From Enterobacter ludwigii (GTDB taxonomy: Bacteria > Pseudomonadota > Gammaproteobacteria > Enterobacterales > Enterobacteriaceae): a DNA stretch of 64,000 nucleotides. The DNA is taken from positions 159 to 64,158 of the forward strand of contig CEFQ01000004.1 of the NCBI GenBank assembly GCA_900068845.1, given 5' to 3'. Shown one piece after another: positions 8,513 through 20,311 of the stretch; the stretch's first letter is position 1; each line of letters opens with the position of its first letter. The translations under genes were made by a program, and so were the position numbers. The notes under the pieces are model-generated. The model did not search any database. It was not told the origin of the DNA and saw only the letters and a program-made list of their open reading frames with translations.

Positions 8513-9958
8513 TTATTCCAGTGCCGCAGCATGTGTTGCAGGCGTGCGGCCAAACAGATTACCCACCAGGAAGGCCAGCAGGCTTAAGATCAATGAAGGA
8601 ACGATTGGGTGGAAACCCCACCATTCAATATTCAGGCTGGCAAGCAGCGTGTAGCAACCGGCACCGACCAGCATGCCGCTGATTGCGCCCGTGGAGTTGG
8701 CGCGCTCCCAATATAAGCCCAGTACCAGCGGCCACAGGAATACCGCTTCAAGACCACCAAATGCCAGCAGATTCAGCCAGATAATCATATCGGGTGGATT
8801 CCACGCCGCCAGCAGCAGCAGCACGCCAAGCACGAAAGTGATAGTGCCCGACAACAGGCGCAGGCGCGCCTCATTTTCACTGTGTTGCGGTGCAATACGC
8901 AGGTAGAGATCTTTGATCAGCGTAGCGGAGGATTGCAGCAACTGCGCGTTAATGGTCGACATAATGGCCGCCATTGGCGCAGCCAGAAAGACACCTGCAG
9001 CCATCGGCGGCAAAACGGTGATCATTAGCGCAGGAATCACGCGATCGGGAATGGTGAGATCCGGCAGGATTACGCGTCCCAGTGCGCCGGCCAGATGCAT
9101 GCCGAACATCAGGATCACCACGACGATGGTGCCGAGCACGATACCGCGATGCATGGCTTTGCTGTCTTTATAAGAAATACAGCGTACGGCGGTATGAGGC
9201 AGACCAATCACCCCAAAACACACCAGCACGGCAAAGGAGCTGAGGAAGGTTGGGTTGATGACATTGCCAACACCTTCCGGTGACGTCAGCTGCGGATCGA
9301 TGTTGTGCAGTTTGGTCACCGCAGAGGCTAATCCGCCGGCATGATGAATCACCGCGAACAGCAACAGGAAAGTGCCGATCAGCATCACCAGGCCTTGCAT
9401 GGCATCGTTTAACACGCTGGCGCGGAAGCCGCCGAAAGCGGTGTAGAGCGCGATGGTGCCGCCGAAAATCAGCAGGCCGGTATCGTAAGGAATGCCCGCC
9501 GCCGTCTCAAGCAGGCGCGCGCCGCCGATAAATTGCACGGTCATTGCGCCAATAAAGGCGACTAAGAGACTAATGCTGGATAGCCAGATCAGCAGTGTGC
9601 TGCCGTAGCGGCCATATAACATATCGTTGAGCGTGACGGCATTATAGCGGCGCGCCAGAATCGCGAATTTCTTCCCTAACACGCCAAGCGAGAGCCAGAC
9701 GGCCGGTACCTGAATCATCGCCAGCAGCACCCATCCGAGGCCATATTTATAGGCCGCGCCAGGTCCACCAATAAACGAACTGGCGCTGATATACGTGGTG
9801 GTGATGGTCATTGCCAATACAAAGCCGCCCATCGAACGGCTGCCGAGGAAGTATTCGCTCAGGAAGTTGCCCTGACGTTGCTTGCGCATAGCAAACACCG
9901 ACAGTGCGGCGATCAGTACCAGATAGGCCAACAGCGGAAGAATGATTTCAGAGTCCAT
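8513..9958 (-). CDS. panF: Sodium/pantothenate symporter
   Basis: 481 residues, close to the 483 of E. coli PanF, a sodium:solute symporter family member with about 12-13 membrane segments. It takes up pantothenate, the precursor of coenzyme A and acyl-carrier protein prosthetic groups. Conserved family stretches include YFLGSRSMGGFVLAMTITTT and the sodium-site region ISASSFIGGPGAAYK. It overlaps the end of yhdT by 11 nt, implying translational coupling, and sits close to accBC, linking cofactor supply to fatty-acid synthesis. Confidence 0.96.
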   Translation of the reverse strand: MDSEIILPLLAYLVLIAALSVFAMRKQRQGNFLSEYFLGSRSMGGFVLAMTITTTYISASSFIGGPGAAYKYGLGWVLLAMIQVPAVWLSLGVLGKKFAILARRYNAVTLNDMLYGRYGSTLLIWLSSISLLVAFIGAMTVQFIGGARLLETAAGIPYDTGLLIFGGTIALYTAFGGFRASVLNDAMQGLVMLIGTFLLLFAVIHHAGGLASAVTKLHNIDPQLTSPEGVGNVINPTFLSSFAVLVCFGVIGLPHTAVRCISYKDSKAMHRGIVLGTIVVVILMFGMHLAGALGRVILPDLTIPDRVIPALMITVLPPMAAGVFLAAPMAAIMSTINAQLLQSSATLIKDLYLRIAPQHSENEARLRLLSGTITFVLGVLLLLAAWNPPDMIIWLNLLAFGGLEAVFLWPLVLGLYWERANSTGAISGMLVGAGCYTLLASLNIEWWGFHPIVPSLILSLLAFLVGNLFGRTPATHAAALE

Positions 9959-10190
9959 CGTTATCCTCCAGCGACATGTCGCGGAATAGCACGCGCACCA
10001 TCAGCCAGCACAACACAATAAACAGTAGCGGGGCGAATAGACACGAAAGCTCAAACCACCTTGGTAAGCCAAAGAAGCCGATCTCATTGCCACCTAACCA
10101 GGCAGAAAGTCCCCAAACGGCAAGGTAGGCCAACGTCAGATAAAATGACCAGCGCGCCTCTTTGTTCGCTTGTAAAAAACGCCAATCCAT
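9948..10190 (-). CDS. yhdT: YhdT family small membrane protein
   Basis: 80 residues, the length of E. coli YhdT (DUF997). Two hydrophobic membrane segments are visible at roughly residues 15-32 and 45-68. Function is unknown. Its permanent coupling to panF by an 11-nt overlap suggests an accessory role for the symporter, but that is inference. An accC terminator lies upstream, so yhdT-panF-prmA probably has its own promoter or depends on read-through. Confidence 0.92.
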   Translation of the reverse strand: MDWRFLQANKEARWSFYLTLAYLAVWGLSAWLGGNEIGFFGLPRWFELSCLFAPLLFIVLCWLMVRVLFRDMSLEDNDGL

Positions 10191-10216
10191 TATGTAACCT
10201 CAAAGGCAACAAAAAT

Positions 10217-10241
10217 GAAAAAGGCCGGAGTTAACCGGCCT
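10217..10241 (-). terminator. Intrinsic terminator after accC
   Basis: Minus-strand stem AGGCCGG / CCGGCCT (7 bp, 6-nt loop) followed by a T-rich tract, 22 nt past the accC stop codon. It separates aroQ-accBC from yhdT-panF-prmA. Confidence 0.85.
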
Positions 10242-10262
10242 CTGCTTTGCTCTGCGCTGCAA

Positions 10263-11612
10263 TTACTTCTCTTGCAGGCCGAGTTTCTTCTCCAGATAGT
10301 GGATGTTGGTGCCACCCTGCTGGAAGTTTTCATCGGACATGATTTTCATCTGCAGCTCAATGTTGGTCTTGATGCCGTCGATGATCAGTTCCGCCAGCGC
10401 ATTCTTCATGCGCGAGATTGCCACGTCACGGTTTTCGCCGTAGGTAATTAGCTTACCAATCATGGAATCGTAGTACGGTGGCACGCTGTAGCCGGCATAG
10501 ATATGCGATTCCCAACGCACACCAAAGCCGCCCGGCGCGTGGAAGCGCGTAATCTTGCCTGGGCTTGGCAGGAAGGTGTTAGGATCTTCGGCGTTGATAC
10601 GGCATTCCACCGCATGACCGCGAATCACCACGTCTTCCTGTTTGATCGACAGCGGTTGACCCGCAGCGATACGCAGCTGCTCTTTGATCAGATCGACGCC
10701 GGTGATCATCTCGGTCACCGGATGTTCCACCTGAATACGGGTGTTCATCTCGATGAAGTAGAACTCACCATTTTCGTACAGGAACTCGAACGTACCCGCA
10801 CCGCGATAACCGATGTCGATACAGGCTTTAGAGCAGCGTTCGCCGATGTAGCGACGCAGTTCCGGCGTGATGCCTGGCGCGGGTGCTTCTTCAACTACTT
10901 TCTGGTGACGACGCTGCATTGAGCAGTCACGTTCGGCCAGATAGATAGCGTTGCCCTGACCGTCGGCCAGTACCTGAATCTCAATGTGGCGTGGATTCTC
11001 GAGATACTTCTCCATGTACACCATGTCGTTGTTGAAAGCCGCTTTGGCTTCCGCTTTCGTCATGTTGATGGATTGCTCAAGATCTTTGTCGCTGCGCACT
11101 ACGCGCATACCGCGACCGCCGCCGCCGCCAGATGCTTTGATGATCACCGGATAACCGATGCGCTTAGCGAAGGCACGGTTTTTTTCCATGTCGTCGGTCA
11201 GCGAACCATCGGAGCCTGGCACGGTTGGCACGCCGGCTTTCTTCATCGCGGTGATTGCAGACACTTTATCGCCCATCAGGCGGATGGTGTCGGCTTTCGG
11301 GCCGATGAAGATAAAGCCTGAGCGCTCAACCTGCTCGGCGAAATCGGCGTTCTCAGAAAGGAAGCCATAACCCGGATGGATAGCGACCGCGCCGGTAATT
11401 TCAGCGGCGGAGATCAGTGCCGGGATGTTCAGGTAGCTTTTGACTGAAGGTGGCGGGCCGATGCAGACGGTTTCGTCCGCCAGCAGCACGTGCTTCAGGT
11501 CACGGTCCGCGGTGGAGTGTACGGCAACAGTCTTAATGCCCAGCTCTTTGCAGGCACGCAGAATGCGCAGCGCGATCTCACCACGGTTAGCAATGACAAT
11601 TTTATCCAGCAT
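10263..11612 (-). CDS. accC: Acetyl-CoA carboxylase, biotin carboxylase subunit
   Basis: 449 residues, as in E. coli. It is an ATP-grasp enzyme that carboxylates biotin on AccB, the first half-reaction of acetyl-CoA carboxylase and the first committed step of fatty-acid synthesis. Visible are the N-terminal [13 protein letters not shown], the glycine-rich ATP loop [12 protein letters not shown], and the catalytic [16 protein letters not shown]. It follows accB by 11 nt in the aroQ-accB-accC operon. Confidence 0.99.
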   Translation of the reverse strand: MLDKIVIANRGEIALRILRACKELGIKTVAVHSTADRDLKHVLLADETVCIGPPPSVKSYLNIPALISAAEITGAVAIHPGYGFLSENADFAEQVERSGFIFIGPKADTIRLMGDKVSAITAMKKAGVPTVPGSDGSLTDDMEKNRAFAKRIGYPVIIKASGGGGGRGMRVVRSDKDLEQSINMTKAEAKAAFNNDMVYMEKYLENPRHIEIQVLADGQGNAIYLAERDCSMQRRHQKVVEEAPAPGITPELRRYIGERCSKACIDIGYRGAGTFEFLYENGEFYFIEMNTRIQVEHPVTEMITGVDLIKEQLRIAAGQPLSIKQEDVVIRGHAVECRINAEDPNTFLPSPGKITRFHAPGGFGVRWESHIYAGYSVPPYYDSMIGKLITYGENRDVAISRMKNALAELIIDGIKTNIELQMKIMSDENFQQGGTNIHYLEKKLGLQEK

Positions 11613-11623
11613 GCTTCGCCTCG

Positions 11624-12094
11624 TTATTCGATGATGACCAGCGGCTCGTCAAATTCAACCGGTTGGCCGCTTTCGACCAGAATCGCCTTCACAACGCCGG
11701 ATTTATCGGCTTCGATCTGGTTCATCATTTTCATCGCTTCAACGATGCACAGGGTGTCGCCGGCATTTACTTTCTGGCCAACTTCAATGAAGGCTTTCGC
11801 GTCTGGGCTTGGGGTGCGATAGAAGGTACCGACCATCGGTGAACGCACGATGTGGCCACTGATCTCTGGTTTAGCTGCTTCTGCTGCCACCGGCGCGGCC
11901 GGGGCTACAGCGGTTGCCAGTGCAGGCTGCTGCTGCATCATTGGCGCAGCGTAAGCTTGCTGCATCATCGGGTAGCCGGCATTTGCAGGTGAACGGCTGA
12001 TACGAACGGACTCTTCGCCTTCTGAGATTTCCAGCTCGGAAATGCCAGACTCTTCAACCAGTTCGATCAGTTTCTTAATTTTACGAATATCCAT
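11624..12094 (-). CDS. accB: Acetyl-CoA carboxylase, biotin carboxyl carrier protein
   Basis: 156 residues, as in E. coli. The C-terminal biotinyl domain carries the acceptor lysine K122 in [10 protein letters not shown]. An Ala/Pro/Gln-rich flexible linker (about residues 38-75) joins it to the N-terminal dimerisation and autoregulatory region. Biotin is attached by BirA. It sits 21 nt after aroQ and 11 nt before accC. In E. coli AccB represses its own operon through its N-terminus; that region is conserved here. Confidence 0.99.
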   Translation of the reverse strand: MDIRKIKKLIELVEESGISELEISEGEESVRISRSPANAGYPMMQQAYAAPMMQQQPALATAVAPAAPVAAEAAKPEISGHIVRSPMVGTFYRTPSPDAKAFIEVGQKVNAGDTLCIVEAMKMMNQIEADKSGVVKAILVESGQPVEFDEPLVIIE

Positions 12095-12115
12095 GAGTGT
12101 GGTTCCGTACTCTGT

Positions 12116-12568
12116 TTAATTGGAATGTGACAGGCGTTTTACTGCCGTTTGTAAAGCCCAAGAGTATCCATCAGCGCCAAGTCCACAGATGACGCCGGCA
12201 GATACATCGGAAAGATAGGAGTGATGTCGGAACGGCTCGCGTGCATGCACATTTGAGAGATGCACCTCGATAAAAGGAATGCTAACCGCCAACAGGGCAT
12301 CACGCAGTGCAACGCTGGTATGCGTGAACGCAGCAGGATTGATGATGATGTAATCCACGTTGCCGCGGGCTTCGTGGATTCGGTCAATCAACTGATACTC
12401 TGCGTTCGATTGCAAATGACTCAATTTCACATGGTGCTGATCGGCCTGCTGCGTCAAATCGCCGACGATGTGCGCCAGCGTAGTATGACCATACTTATCA
12501 GGCTCGCGCGTTCCCAGTAAATTCAAATTGGGACCGTTTAAAAGCAGTATGTGAAATTTGTGCGCCAT
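12116..12568 (-). CDS. aroQ: 3-dehydroquinate dehydratase, type II
   Basis: A 150-residue type II dehydroquinase that converts 3-dehydroquinate to 3-dehydroshikimate in the shikimate pathway. The conserved opening [18 protein letters not shown] and the catalytic histidine motif [15 protein letters not shown] are both present. I place the start at the ATG with a CAGGAGAT ribosome-binding site in front. The open frame runs 33 codons further from a TTG, but that extension has no family counterpart. E. coli K-12 lacks this gene and uses the unrelated type I AroD. Its 21-nt spacing to accB places it at the head of the acc operon, as in Yersinia and Erwinia relatives. Confidence 0.96.
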   Translation of the reverse strand: MAHKFHILLLNGPNLNLLGTREPDKYGHTTLAHIVGDLTQQADQHHVKLSHLQSNAEYQLIDRIHEARGNVDYIIINPAAFTHTSVALRDALLAVSIPFIEVHLSNVHAREPFRHHSYLSDVSAGVICGLGADGYSWALQTAVKRLSHSN

Positions 12569-12800
12569 CTTGCTGCTATCTCCTGCAATCAGTAAGGCAT
12601 CGCGTAAAATACCGCGGCATCTCGCGTTTGTCACCCTTGCGGATGAAAAAGAAGACTTCGCTTGCAATAAAGCCGGGCATTATATCCGTTTCGTCGACAT
12701 TCGCAGCAAAATACTGGTCTTATCTGCGAAGTTGATCGAATGCGGCCCGAAGGCCACACTTTTTAACAGAAATCGCGGGAAGAACACAACCATACGGGGA

Positions 12801-13403
12801 TTATCTGTGGAGGAGTTTACGCAACTTATTGTAACGCCACGCTAACAGCGCAATAGCCAGTACGGCGTAGATCACCGGCTGCGGTGAAAGGACTTTCACA
12901 GACCAAAGATAGTGGATAGGCGCGAGGATCGCGACCAGATAGATGCCGTTATGCAGCGTTTGCCAGCGACGACCGAGTTTGCGCTGCATGCGCTGAAAGG
13001 ACGTGATCGCAAGGGCGAAGAGAATGGTCCAGCTGATCATCCCCAGTAACAAATAAGGACGGGAAACCAGCTCGCTGCCAAGTAAAAGCAGATGATCGTA
13101 GCCAAGTTCCAGCAGGTAATAGCTGGTGAGGTGCAGGCTCGCCCAGGCGAAACACCACACGCCGAGTAAACGGCGCGTACGAATCAGCAGCGGTTGTTTC
13201 AGGTAGCGCGTCAGCGGGCTAACCAGCAGCGTGGCAAGCAGCAACTTTAGCGCCATTCTGCCCGTAAAATGCTGGATATCTTTTGCCGGATCAGCGCTCA
13301 GCCAGCCCTGCATTGCCGCCATAAACAGATAAACAAACGGCAGAAAAGCCGCCAGATGCAGCGCGACTTTCAGGGCGGTGATGTGGCGTAAAGAGAGGCG
13401 CAC
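12801..13403 (-). CDS. msrQ: MsrQ, heme-binding membrane subunit of the MsrPQ methionine sulfoxide reductase
   Basis: A 200-residue inner-membrane cytochrome of the ferric reductase-like family (formerly YedZ), slightly shorter than the 211 residues of E. coli. It passes electrons from the quinone pool or a flavin reductase to periplasmic MsrP. About six hydrophobic segments are visible. Histidines in [20 protein letters not shown] and APIHYLW are the likely heme ligands. It begins directly after the msrP stop codon, so the two are translationally coupled. Confidence 0.94.
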   Translation of the reverse strand: MRLSLRHITALKVALHLAAFLPFVYLFMAAMQGWLSADPAKDIQHFTGRMALKLLLATLLVSPLTRYLKQPLLIRTRRLLGVWCFAWASLHLTSYYLLELGYDHLLLLGSELVSRPYLLLGMISWTILFALAITSFQRMQRKLGRRWQTLHNGIYLVAILAPIHYLWSVKVLSPQPVIYAVLAIALLAWRYNKLRKLLHR

Positions 13404-14408
13404 TCAATAATTCTCCCGTAAATCCAGGCCGCGATACAGTGAAGCGACGTCTTTCGCGTAGCCGTTGAACAGCAGCGTAGGTTGGCGATCAACCTTTAAA
13501 ATGCCGCCCGCACCAATAAAGCGTTCAGTAGCCTGAGACCAGCGCGGATGATTCACATGCGGGTTTACATTGGCGTAGAAACCGTACTCATTGGCGGCGA
13601 TCTGGCTCCAGGTGGTTGGCGGACGATCGCGAGTCAGTGTGATTTTTACAATCGATTTAATCCCTTTGAAGCCATATTTCCACGGTACCGTCAGTCGAAT
13701 CGGCGCGCCATTCTGCGGTGGCAACGCTTTGCCATATACGCCGGTGCTCAACAGCGTCAGCGGATGCATCGCTTCATCAAGGCGCAAACCTTCAACATAG
13801 GGATAATCCAGCCCGCCGCCGATAAAGCGATCTTTTTGGCCCGGCATTTGGTCCGGTGCGTACAGGGTTTCAAAGGCGACGAAGCGTGCGTTGCTGGTGG
13901 GTTCGGCCAGCTTAAGCAGCTTGTTGAGTTCGAAGCCGACCCACGGGATCACCATCGACCACGCTTCAACGCAGCGCATACGGTAGATGCGCTGTTCCAT
14001 CGCGAAACGCTTGAAGATGTCATCCATATCCAGCGTTATCGGTTTGGCCACTTCGCCTTCAATACGCAGTTTCCACGGATCGGTTTTTAGCGTTCCAGCA
14101 TTGGCGGCAGGATCGGCTTTATCCAGACCAAATTCGTAAAAGTTATTGTAACCCGACACCTTATCAAAGGGCGTGAGCGGCAAATCGGCCTGCCACTCGG
14201 CCGGTTTGGTAAAATCTAAATCTCTGCCGGCGGGTGCGGGCGGGCGGTCATTACCTTTAAACCAGCTCAGCACATCGGCTTGCGCCGTGCCGGGCAAACT
14301 GGCCGCTGCTGCGCCTAATCCTAACGCTTTCAGTACCTGGCGGCGGCGCATATTAAAGACGCTTTCTGGCGTGACGTCGGCCTCTGTGAGCAAGTGCTTC
14401 AGGTTCAT
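13404..14408 (-). CDS. msrP: MsrP, periplasmic molybdopterin methionine sulfoxide reductase
   Basis: 334 residues from the chosen ATG, equal to E. coli MsrP (YedY). The start has an AGGAG ribosome-binding site; the frame is open 31 codons further upstream but without family support. The twin-arginine signal [20 protein letters not shown] means it is folded with its molybdenum cofactor and exported by Tat. The molybdenum-ligating cysteine is in [16 protein letters not shown]. With MsrQ it repairs oxidised methionines in periplasmic proteins after hypochlorite-type stress. In E. coli msrPQ sits elsewhere; here it lies between csrD and aroQ. Confidence 0.96.
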   Translation of the reverse strand: MNLKHLLTEADVTPESVFNMRRRQVLKALGLGAAAASLPGTAQADVLSWFKGNDRPPAPAGRDLDFTKPAEWQADLPLTPFDKVSGYNNFYEFGLDKADPAANAGTLKTDPWKLRIEGEVAKPITLDMDDIFKRFAMEQRIYRMRCVEAWSMVIPWVGFELNKLLKLAEPTSNARFVAFETLYAPDQMPGQKDRFIGGGLDYPYVEGLRLDEAMHPLTLLSTGVYGKALPPQNGAPIRLTVPWKYGFKGIKSIVKITLTRDRPPTTWSQIAANEYGFYANVNPHVNHPRWSQATERFIGAGGILKVDRQPTLLFNGYAKDVASLYRGLDLRENY

Positions 14409-14732
14409 GACGTTCTCCTGTGAATAGTAAGATAAAACCAGCATGCTCAACTTCAGCGTCGGGCGCGAATTTGCCGGGAAAAATGTGAAATTTCCTGGCA
14501 AAGCGGCCCCTTTGAGAATAGGACGAAAAAGCCCATATCAACGTCAGGCCATCCATGTTTAACGCTATACTCGCGCCGTAGCGCTTATCAAGCGGTGTAA
14601 TGTGCGATTTTGATGCCTGTCTGGCGCTGAATCGCGCAATGATTTGTGCTATTTTGCTCAGGTTTACGCCAATGGTAAGAGTGGCGTCGACGGATTCACA
14701 CCGTTCATAACCGCAGTGATGCAGGCACAGGG
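14409..14732. other. Intergenic region, msrP and csrD (divergent)
   Basis: 324 nt that must hold the promoters of msrPQ (leftward) and csrD (rightward). I found no clear regulator site or conserved small gene in it. The 31-codon in-frame extension of msrP falls here and is not believed. Confidence 0.4.
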
Positions 14733-16679
14733 ATGCGATTAACAACTAAATTTTCTGCGTTTATTACTTTATTAAGCTTACTGGCGATGTTGTTAATGCT
14801 GGTGGGCTGCGCTTTTAGTTTTATCTGGCTTTCGCAGCAGCGCGTGGAAACGCGTATGCAAACCCTCGCGACGGAAGTGGATAAAGCGCTGGCGACACAA
14901 TCGCCGCAGGACATTACCCAATGGCTGACGCGCATGATGCCGGTAGTCAACGTTGAGCAGATGCAGTTGCTCAATGGCGATACCGTAATATTCAGTCTAG
15001 CCCGCCACGAAAATCCAATGTTAGAAGATGAGCCCAATCGCTTCGTTCAGTTTGATTTGCCCCTGACGCATTCCCCGGGCCTTGAACTGCGCGTGGTGGT
15101 GCTTGATCCGGCCAAAACGCTATTTCGCTCCTTTACCGGCACATATACGCTGGTGGTCCTTTTTACCGTCGTAGCAATTATGTGCGTGCTGCTGGTGATG
15201 ACCAACCGCTGGTTGAACCGGCGCTGGCAGAATATGGAACAATTGGAAGCGCGCGCCGATCGTATTCTGGCTGGCGAACGCACATCACGTAATGACGATG
15301 CAGCCGAATGGCCACCGAAAGCCAGTCGCGCGATTGACACGCTGCTGGGCGATTTGCAGGAAGCGGGCGAGCAGCGTTTACGCATTGATACCTTAATTCG
15401 CACCTTTGCCGCTCAGGATTCGCGTACTGGCCTTAACAATCGCTTGTTCTTCGATAACCAGCTCGCAACCTTACTGGAAGATCAGGAAGATGTGGGCACG
15501 CACGGCGTGGTGATGATGGTGCGCCTGCCGGATCTCGATACGCTGCACGAAACTCTTGGCCCAACGCTGGTGGAAGAGTATCTGTTTGACCTGATTAATA
15601 TGCTGTCGACCTTTGTGCTGCGCTATCCGGGCGCACTGCTGGCACGTTATTTCCGTAGTGATTTCGCCGTATTGTTGCCGCATCGTACTTTAAAAGAAGC
15701 CAACAGCATTGCCGACCAACTGATCAACGCCGTTGATTCATTGCCGCCGATGCGCATGGTCGATCGCGACGATTTGATCCACATCGGCATCAGCGCGTGG
15801 CGCAGCGGGCAAAGCGTGTCGCAGGTGATGGAGAATGTTGAAATGGCAACGCGCCGTGCGGCATTGCAGGGCGGCAATAGTTGGTCGATCGGTGAAGGCA
15901 ATACGCTAGACATGGGGCGCGGCAGCGTGCGCTGGCGCACCTTGCTGGAGAACACCCTCAATCGTGGCGGCCCACGTCTGTATCAGAAACCCGCAGTGTT
16001 ATTGGATGGAAAAGTCCACCATCGCGAAGTACTGGCGCGCGTATTCGATGGAGATAAAGAAGTGGTATCGGCTGAATTCATGCCGCTGGTATTGCAGCTT
16101 GGCATGACCGACAGTTGGGATCGCCAATTAGTCATGCGCATCGCGGCGCTTTCTGAAGTTTGGCCCGATGAAACGCTGGCACTGCCCGTGAATATTGATT
16201 CGCTGTTGCAGCGACCTTTCCAGCGCTGGCTGCAAAAATTGCTGCTGCAGTGCAGCAAATCGCAAAGAAAACGTTTTTTATTTGAACTTGCTGAGGCCGA
16301 CGTTTGTCAACACCTCAACCGTTTAGTGCCGGTTTTCCATATGTTAAGCGCATTTGGTTGCCGCATCGCGGTGGATCAGGCCGGTTTGACGGTAGTCAGC
16401 AGCGCTTATATCAAGCAATTTCCGATTGAAGTGATCAAGCTGGCGCCCGGCTTGGTGCGCAATATTGAACGTCGAACAGAGAACCAGCTGTTTGTACAAA
16501 GTTTGCTGGAAGTTTGTAAGTCTTCCCCGACACAGGTTTTTGCCGCAGGCGTGCGGACACGCGCGGAGTGGCAAACGCTGTCGGGATTGGGTGTTTCAGG
16601 CGGGCAGGGCGATTTCTTTGCGCCATCGCTGCCGGTCAACAGTAATGTAAAGAAACACTCGCAACGTTATCGAATTTAA
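14733..16679 (+). CDS. csrD: CsrD, regulator of CsrB/CsrC RNA decay
   Basis: A 648-residue membrane protein, orthologue of E. coli CsrD (646). Two membrane segments bracket a periplasmic loop (about residues 8-32 and 133-155), followed by a HAMP-like/coiled region, then degenerate GGDEF and EAL domains. The signature GGDEF position reads YFRSDFAVLLP, and EAL residues are replaced, so it should neither make nor break cyclic di-GMP. In E. coli it makes the small RNAs CsrB and CsrC susceptible to RNase E, with glucose-specific EIIA, and so sets free CsrA. It stands upstream of mreB as in E. coli. Confidence 0.95.
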   Translation: MRLTTKFSAFITLLSLLAMLLMLVGCAFSFIWLSQQRVETRMQTLATEVDKALATQSPQDITQWLTRMMPVVNVEQMQLLNGDTVIFSLARHENPMLEDEPNRFVQFDLPLTHSPGLELRVVVLDPAKTLFRSFTGTYTLVVLFTVVAIMCVLLVMTNRWLNRRWQNMEQLEARADRILAGERTSRNDDAAEWPPKASRAIDTLLGDLQEAGEQRLRIDTLIRTFAAQDSRTGLNNRLFFDNQLATLLEDQEDVGTHGVVMMVRLPDLDTLHETLGPTLVEEYLFDLINMLSTFVLRYPGALLARYFRSDFAVLLPHRTLKEANSIADQLINAVDSLPPMRMVDRDDLIHIGISAWRSGQSVSQVMENVEMATRRAALQGGNSWSIGEGNTLDMGRGSVRWRTLLENTLNRGGPRLYQKPAVLLDGKVHHREVLARVFDGDKEVVSAEFMPLVLQLGMTDSWDRQLVMRIAALSEVWPDETLALPVNIDSLLQRPFQRWLQKLLLQCSKSQRKRFLFELAEADVCQHLNRLVPVFHMLSAFGCRIAVDQAGLTVVSSAYIKQFPIEVIKLAPGLVRNIERRTENQLFVQSLLEVCKSSPTQVFAAGVRTRAEWQTLSGLGVSGGQGDFFAPSLPVNSNVKKHSQRYRI

Positions 16680-18033
<1,354 letters not shown>

Positions 18034-18189
18034 TTCCTCAACGGCTGAGGCCCTGGTCAAATTGCGCAGGGAATAGCGCCTATGCTGACGCTGCTGCTTC
18101 AACGCACGACGGCGAGATGCGTCCAGCCCTGGAGGCGTTGGCTATACGGCTAACGCTTCTTCCCTGATGTCGAGGAACACGCAGAATTT

Positions 18190-19224
18190 ATGAAGCCGAT
18201 TTTTAGCAGGGGACCTTCCCTGCAGTTGCGCCTCTTTCTGGCAGTCATTGTGGCTATCGCGATTATCATCGCCGATAGTCGCGTGAGCTCCTTTTCCCAG
18301 ATCCGCAACTACCTGGACACGTCGGTCAGTCCATTTTATTTTTTGGCCAACGGGCCAAGACAACTTCTTGATGGCGTATCCGAAACGCTGGCGTCGCGTC
18401 AGCAATTGGAGCTGGAAAATAAAGCACTGCGCCGTGAGCTCTTCCTGAAAAACAGTGACTTGCTGATGCTGGGGCAATATAAGCAGGAAAACGCGCGTCT
18501 GCGAGAACTGCTTGGCTCGCCGCTGCGCCAGGATGAGCACAAGATGGTGACGCAGGTTATCTCCACCGGTACCGATCCTTATACCGATCAGGTGGTCATC
18601 GACAAAGGCAGCGTAAACGGTGTTTACGAAGGCCAGCCGGTGATCAGCGATAAAGGTGTCGTCGGTCAGGTGGTCGCTGTGGGCCAGGTTACCAGCCGCG
18701 TCTTGCTGATTTGCGATGCATCGCATGCGTTGCCGATTCAGGTGCTGCGTAATGATATTCGTGTGATTGCCGCCGGTAATGGCTGTAGCGAAGATCTGCA
18801 ACTGGAACATCTGCCGGGCAACACGGATATTCGTGTGGGCGATGTCCTGGTCACGTCTGGCTTGGGTGGCCGCTTCCCGGAAGGTTATCCGGTTGGCGTG
18901 GTCTCCTCGGTAAAAGTCGATACACAGCGTGCTTACACGGTGATTCAGGCGCGTCCAGCGGCTGGCTTACAGCGTTTGCGCTATCTGCTGCTGCTGTGGG
19001 GCGCGGATCGCAACGGCGTGGCACCCATGGCACCGGACGAAGTGCATCGCGTTGCCAACGAACGCTTGATGCAGATGATGCCGCAGGTTCTGCCGCCAGC
19101 AGGCGAAATGGGACCTCCGGCACCCGATACGATGCAGTCGTCTCAGCAAATGGGGCCACCGCAACCTGCTAACGGCAGTCGTTCGCAAGGGAATTCTGCG
19201 AACACACGCGGAGGCCAGCCTTGA
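18190..19224 (+). CDS. mreC: Rod shape-determining protein MreC
   Basis: A 344-residue bitopic inner-membrane protein with a short cytoplasmic N-terminus, one membrane segment (about residues 12-30), a coiled coil (about 65-110) and a periplasmic beta domain. The last 60 residues are rich in Pro, Gln, Met and Gly and are low-complexity; E. coli MreC (367) also has a disordered tail. It bridges MreB and the PBP2/RodA synthase. It overlaps mreD by 4 nt, and 156 nt separate it from mreB, as in other enterics where mreB is also expressed alone. Confidence 0.96.
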   Translation: MKPIFSRGPSLQLRLFLAVIVAIAIIIADSRVSSFSQIRNYLDTSVSPFYFLANGPRQLLDGVSETLASRQQLELENKALRRELFLKNSDLLMLGQYKQENARLRELLGSPLRQDEHKMVTQVISTGTDPYTDQVVIDKGSVNGVYEGQPVISDKGVVGQVVAVGQVTSRVLLICDASHALPIQVLRNDIRVIAAGNGCSEDLQLEHLPGNTDIRVGDVLVTSGLGGRFPEGYPVGVVSSVKVDTQRAYTVIQARPAAGLQRLRYLLLLWGADRNGVAPMAPDEVHRVANERLMQMMPQVLPPAGEMGPPAPDTMQSSQQMGPPQPANGSRSQGNSANTRGGQP

Positions 19225-19709
19225 GTCGATATCGCAGCCAGGGCCGATGGGTTATCTGGCTGTCCTTTCTGATTGCCCTTATCCTGCAAATCATGCCGTG
19301 GCCGGAACAGATCTTTATGTTCCGGCCTTCATGGCTCTTGCTGATCCTGATTTACTGGGTGCTGGCGCTACCGCATCGGGTCAATGTCGGTACCGGTTTT
19401 TTTCTCGGTGCGATCATGGATCTGGTGGCGGGTTCAACGCTGGGCGTGCGTGCGCTGGCGTTCAGCATCATCGCGTATCTGGTGGCCTTTAAATTTCAGT
19501 TATTCCGAAACTTAGCGTTGTGGCAGCAGGCATTAATGGTTATGGTGCTGTCCCTTGCGGTGGATGTGATTGTTTTCTGGGCAGAATTCCTGGTAATCAA
19601 TGTCTCTTTCCGCCCGGAAATCTTCTGGAGTAGTGTGGTCGACGGCGTCCTTTGGCCTTGGCTATTCTTATTGATGAGAAAGATTCGCCGTCAATTCGCT
19701 GTTCAGTAA
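19221..19709 (+). CDS. mreD: Rod shape-determining protein MreD
   Basis: A 162-residue polytopic membrane protein, the length of E. coli MreD, with about five to six hydrophobic segments. It completes the MreBCD elongation complex. The start, probably the TTG within the 4-nt overlap with mreC, implies translational coupling, matching the need for stoichiometric assembly. The core [20 protein letters not shown] is typical of the family. Confidence 0.96.
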   Translation: MSRYRSQGRWVIWLSFLIALILQIMPWPEQIFMFRPSWLLLILIYWVLALPHRVNVGTGFFLGAIMDLVAGSTLGVRALAFSIIAYLVAFKFQLFRNLALWQQALMVMVLSLAVDVIVFWAEFLVINVSFRPEIFWSSVVDGVLWPWLFLLMRKIRRQFAVQ

Positions 19710-19717
19710 GGAATACT

Positions 19718-20311
19718 ATGATTAGCCTCTACCTCGCATCCGGTTCACCGCGTCGACGTGAGCTGTTAACGCAGCTTGGTCTGCAATTTGAGCGCCTGAT
19801 GACCCACGTAGAAGAGCAGCGTCAGCCTGATGAAGCGGCTGAAGCTTACGTGCGTCGTCTGGCGACAGATAAGGCGCGCGCGGGTGTAGCGGTGGCGCCG
19901 CAGGATCTGCCGGTATTGGGTGCCGATACCATTGTGGTATTGAACGGTGAAGTATTGGAAAAACCGCAGGATGCTGCGCATGCAGCCGAGATGCTGAGTA
20001 AGCTATCGGGACAAACTCATCAGGTGATGACTGCCGTGGCGTTGGCCGATTCGCAGCGTGAGCTGGATTGCCTGGTGACCACAGATGTGACCTTCCGCAA
20101 GATGACGGCGCAGGAAATTTCGCACTATATCGCCAGTGGCGAGCCGATGGATAAAGCCGGCGCGTACGGAATTCAGGGCCTTGGCGGCAATTTTGTCCGC
20201 AAGATTAATGGAAGCTATTACGCCGTAGTGGGATTGCCGCTGGTCGAAACCAGCGAGCTGCTGAACCATTTTCAGTCACTGCGGGCGTTAAGGGGACAAG
20301 ATGACGGCTGA
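19718..20311 (+). CDS. maf: dTTP/UTP pyrophosphatase, Maf family (YhdE)
   Basis: 197 residues from the ATG preceded by AAGGAA, the length of E. coli YhdE. The longer open frame starting 22 codons upstream lies inside mreD and is rejected. The Maf signature [16 protein letters not shown] opens the protein and the catalytic region [18 protein letters not shown] follows. It hydrolyses canonical and modified pyrimidine nucleoside triphosphates to monophosphates, probably sanitising the nucleotide pool. It begins 8 nt after mreD and overlaps rng by 11 nt. Confidence 0.95.
   Translation: MISLYLASGSPRRRELLTQLGLQFERLMTHVEEQRQPDEAAEAYVRRLATDKARAGVAVAPQDLPVLGADTIVVLNGEVLEKPQDAAHAAEMLSKLSGQTHQVMTAVALADSQRELDCLVTTDVTFRKMTAQEISHYIASGEPMDKAGAYGIQGLGGNFVRKINGSYYAVVGLPLVETSELLNHFQSLRALRGQDDG

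Noticed and set aside
12569..12667. N-terminal extension of AroQ from a TTG codon
   Set aside because: The extension has no family homology and no good ribosome-binding site; the downstream ATG has one and gives the normal 150-residue enzyme. The same logic was applied to msrP, maf, orn, mutL, rnr and rlmB.
14733..16679. CsrD as an active cyclic di-GMP synthase/phosphodiesterase
   Set aside because: The GGDEF signature reads RSDFA and the EAL active-site residues are not conserved, as in E. coli CsrD, whose role is in CsrB/CsrC turnover.
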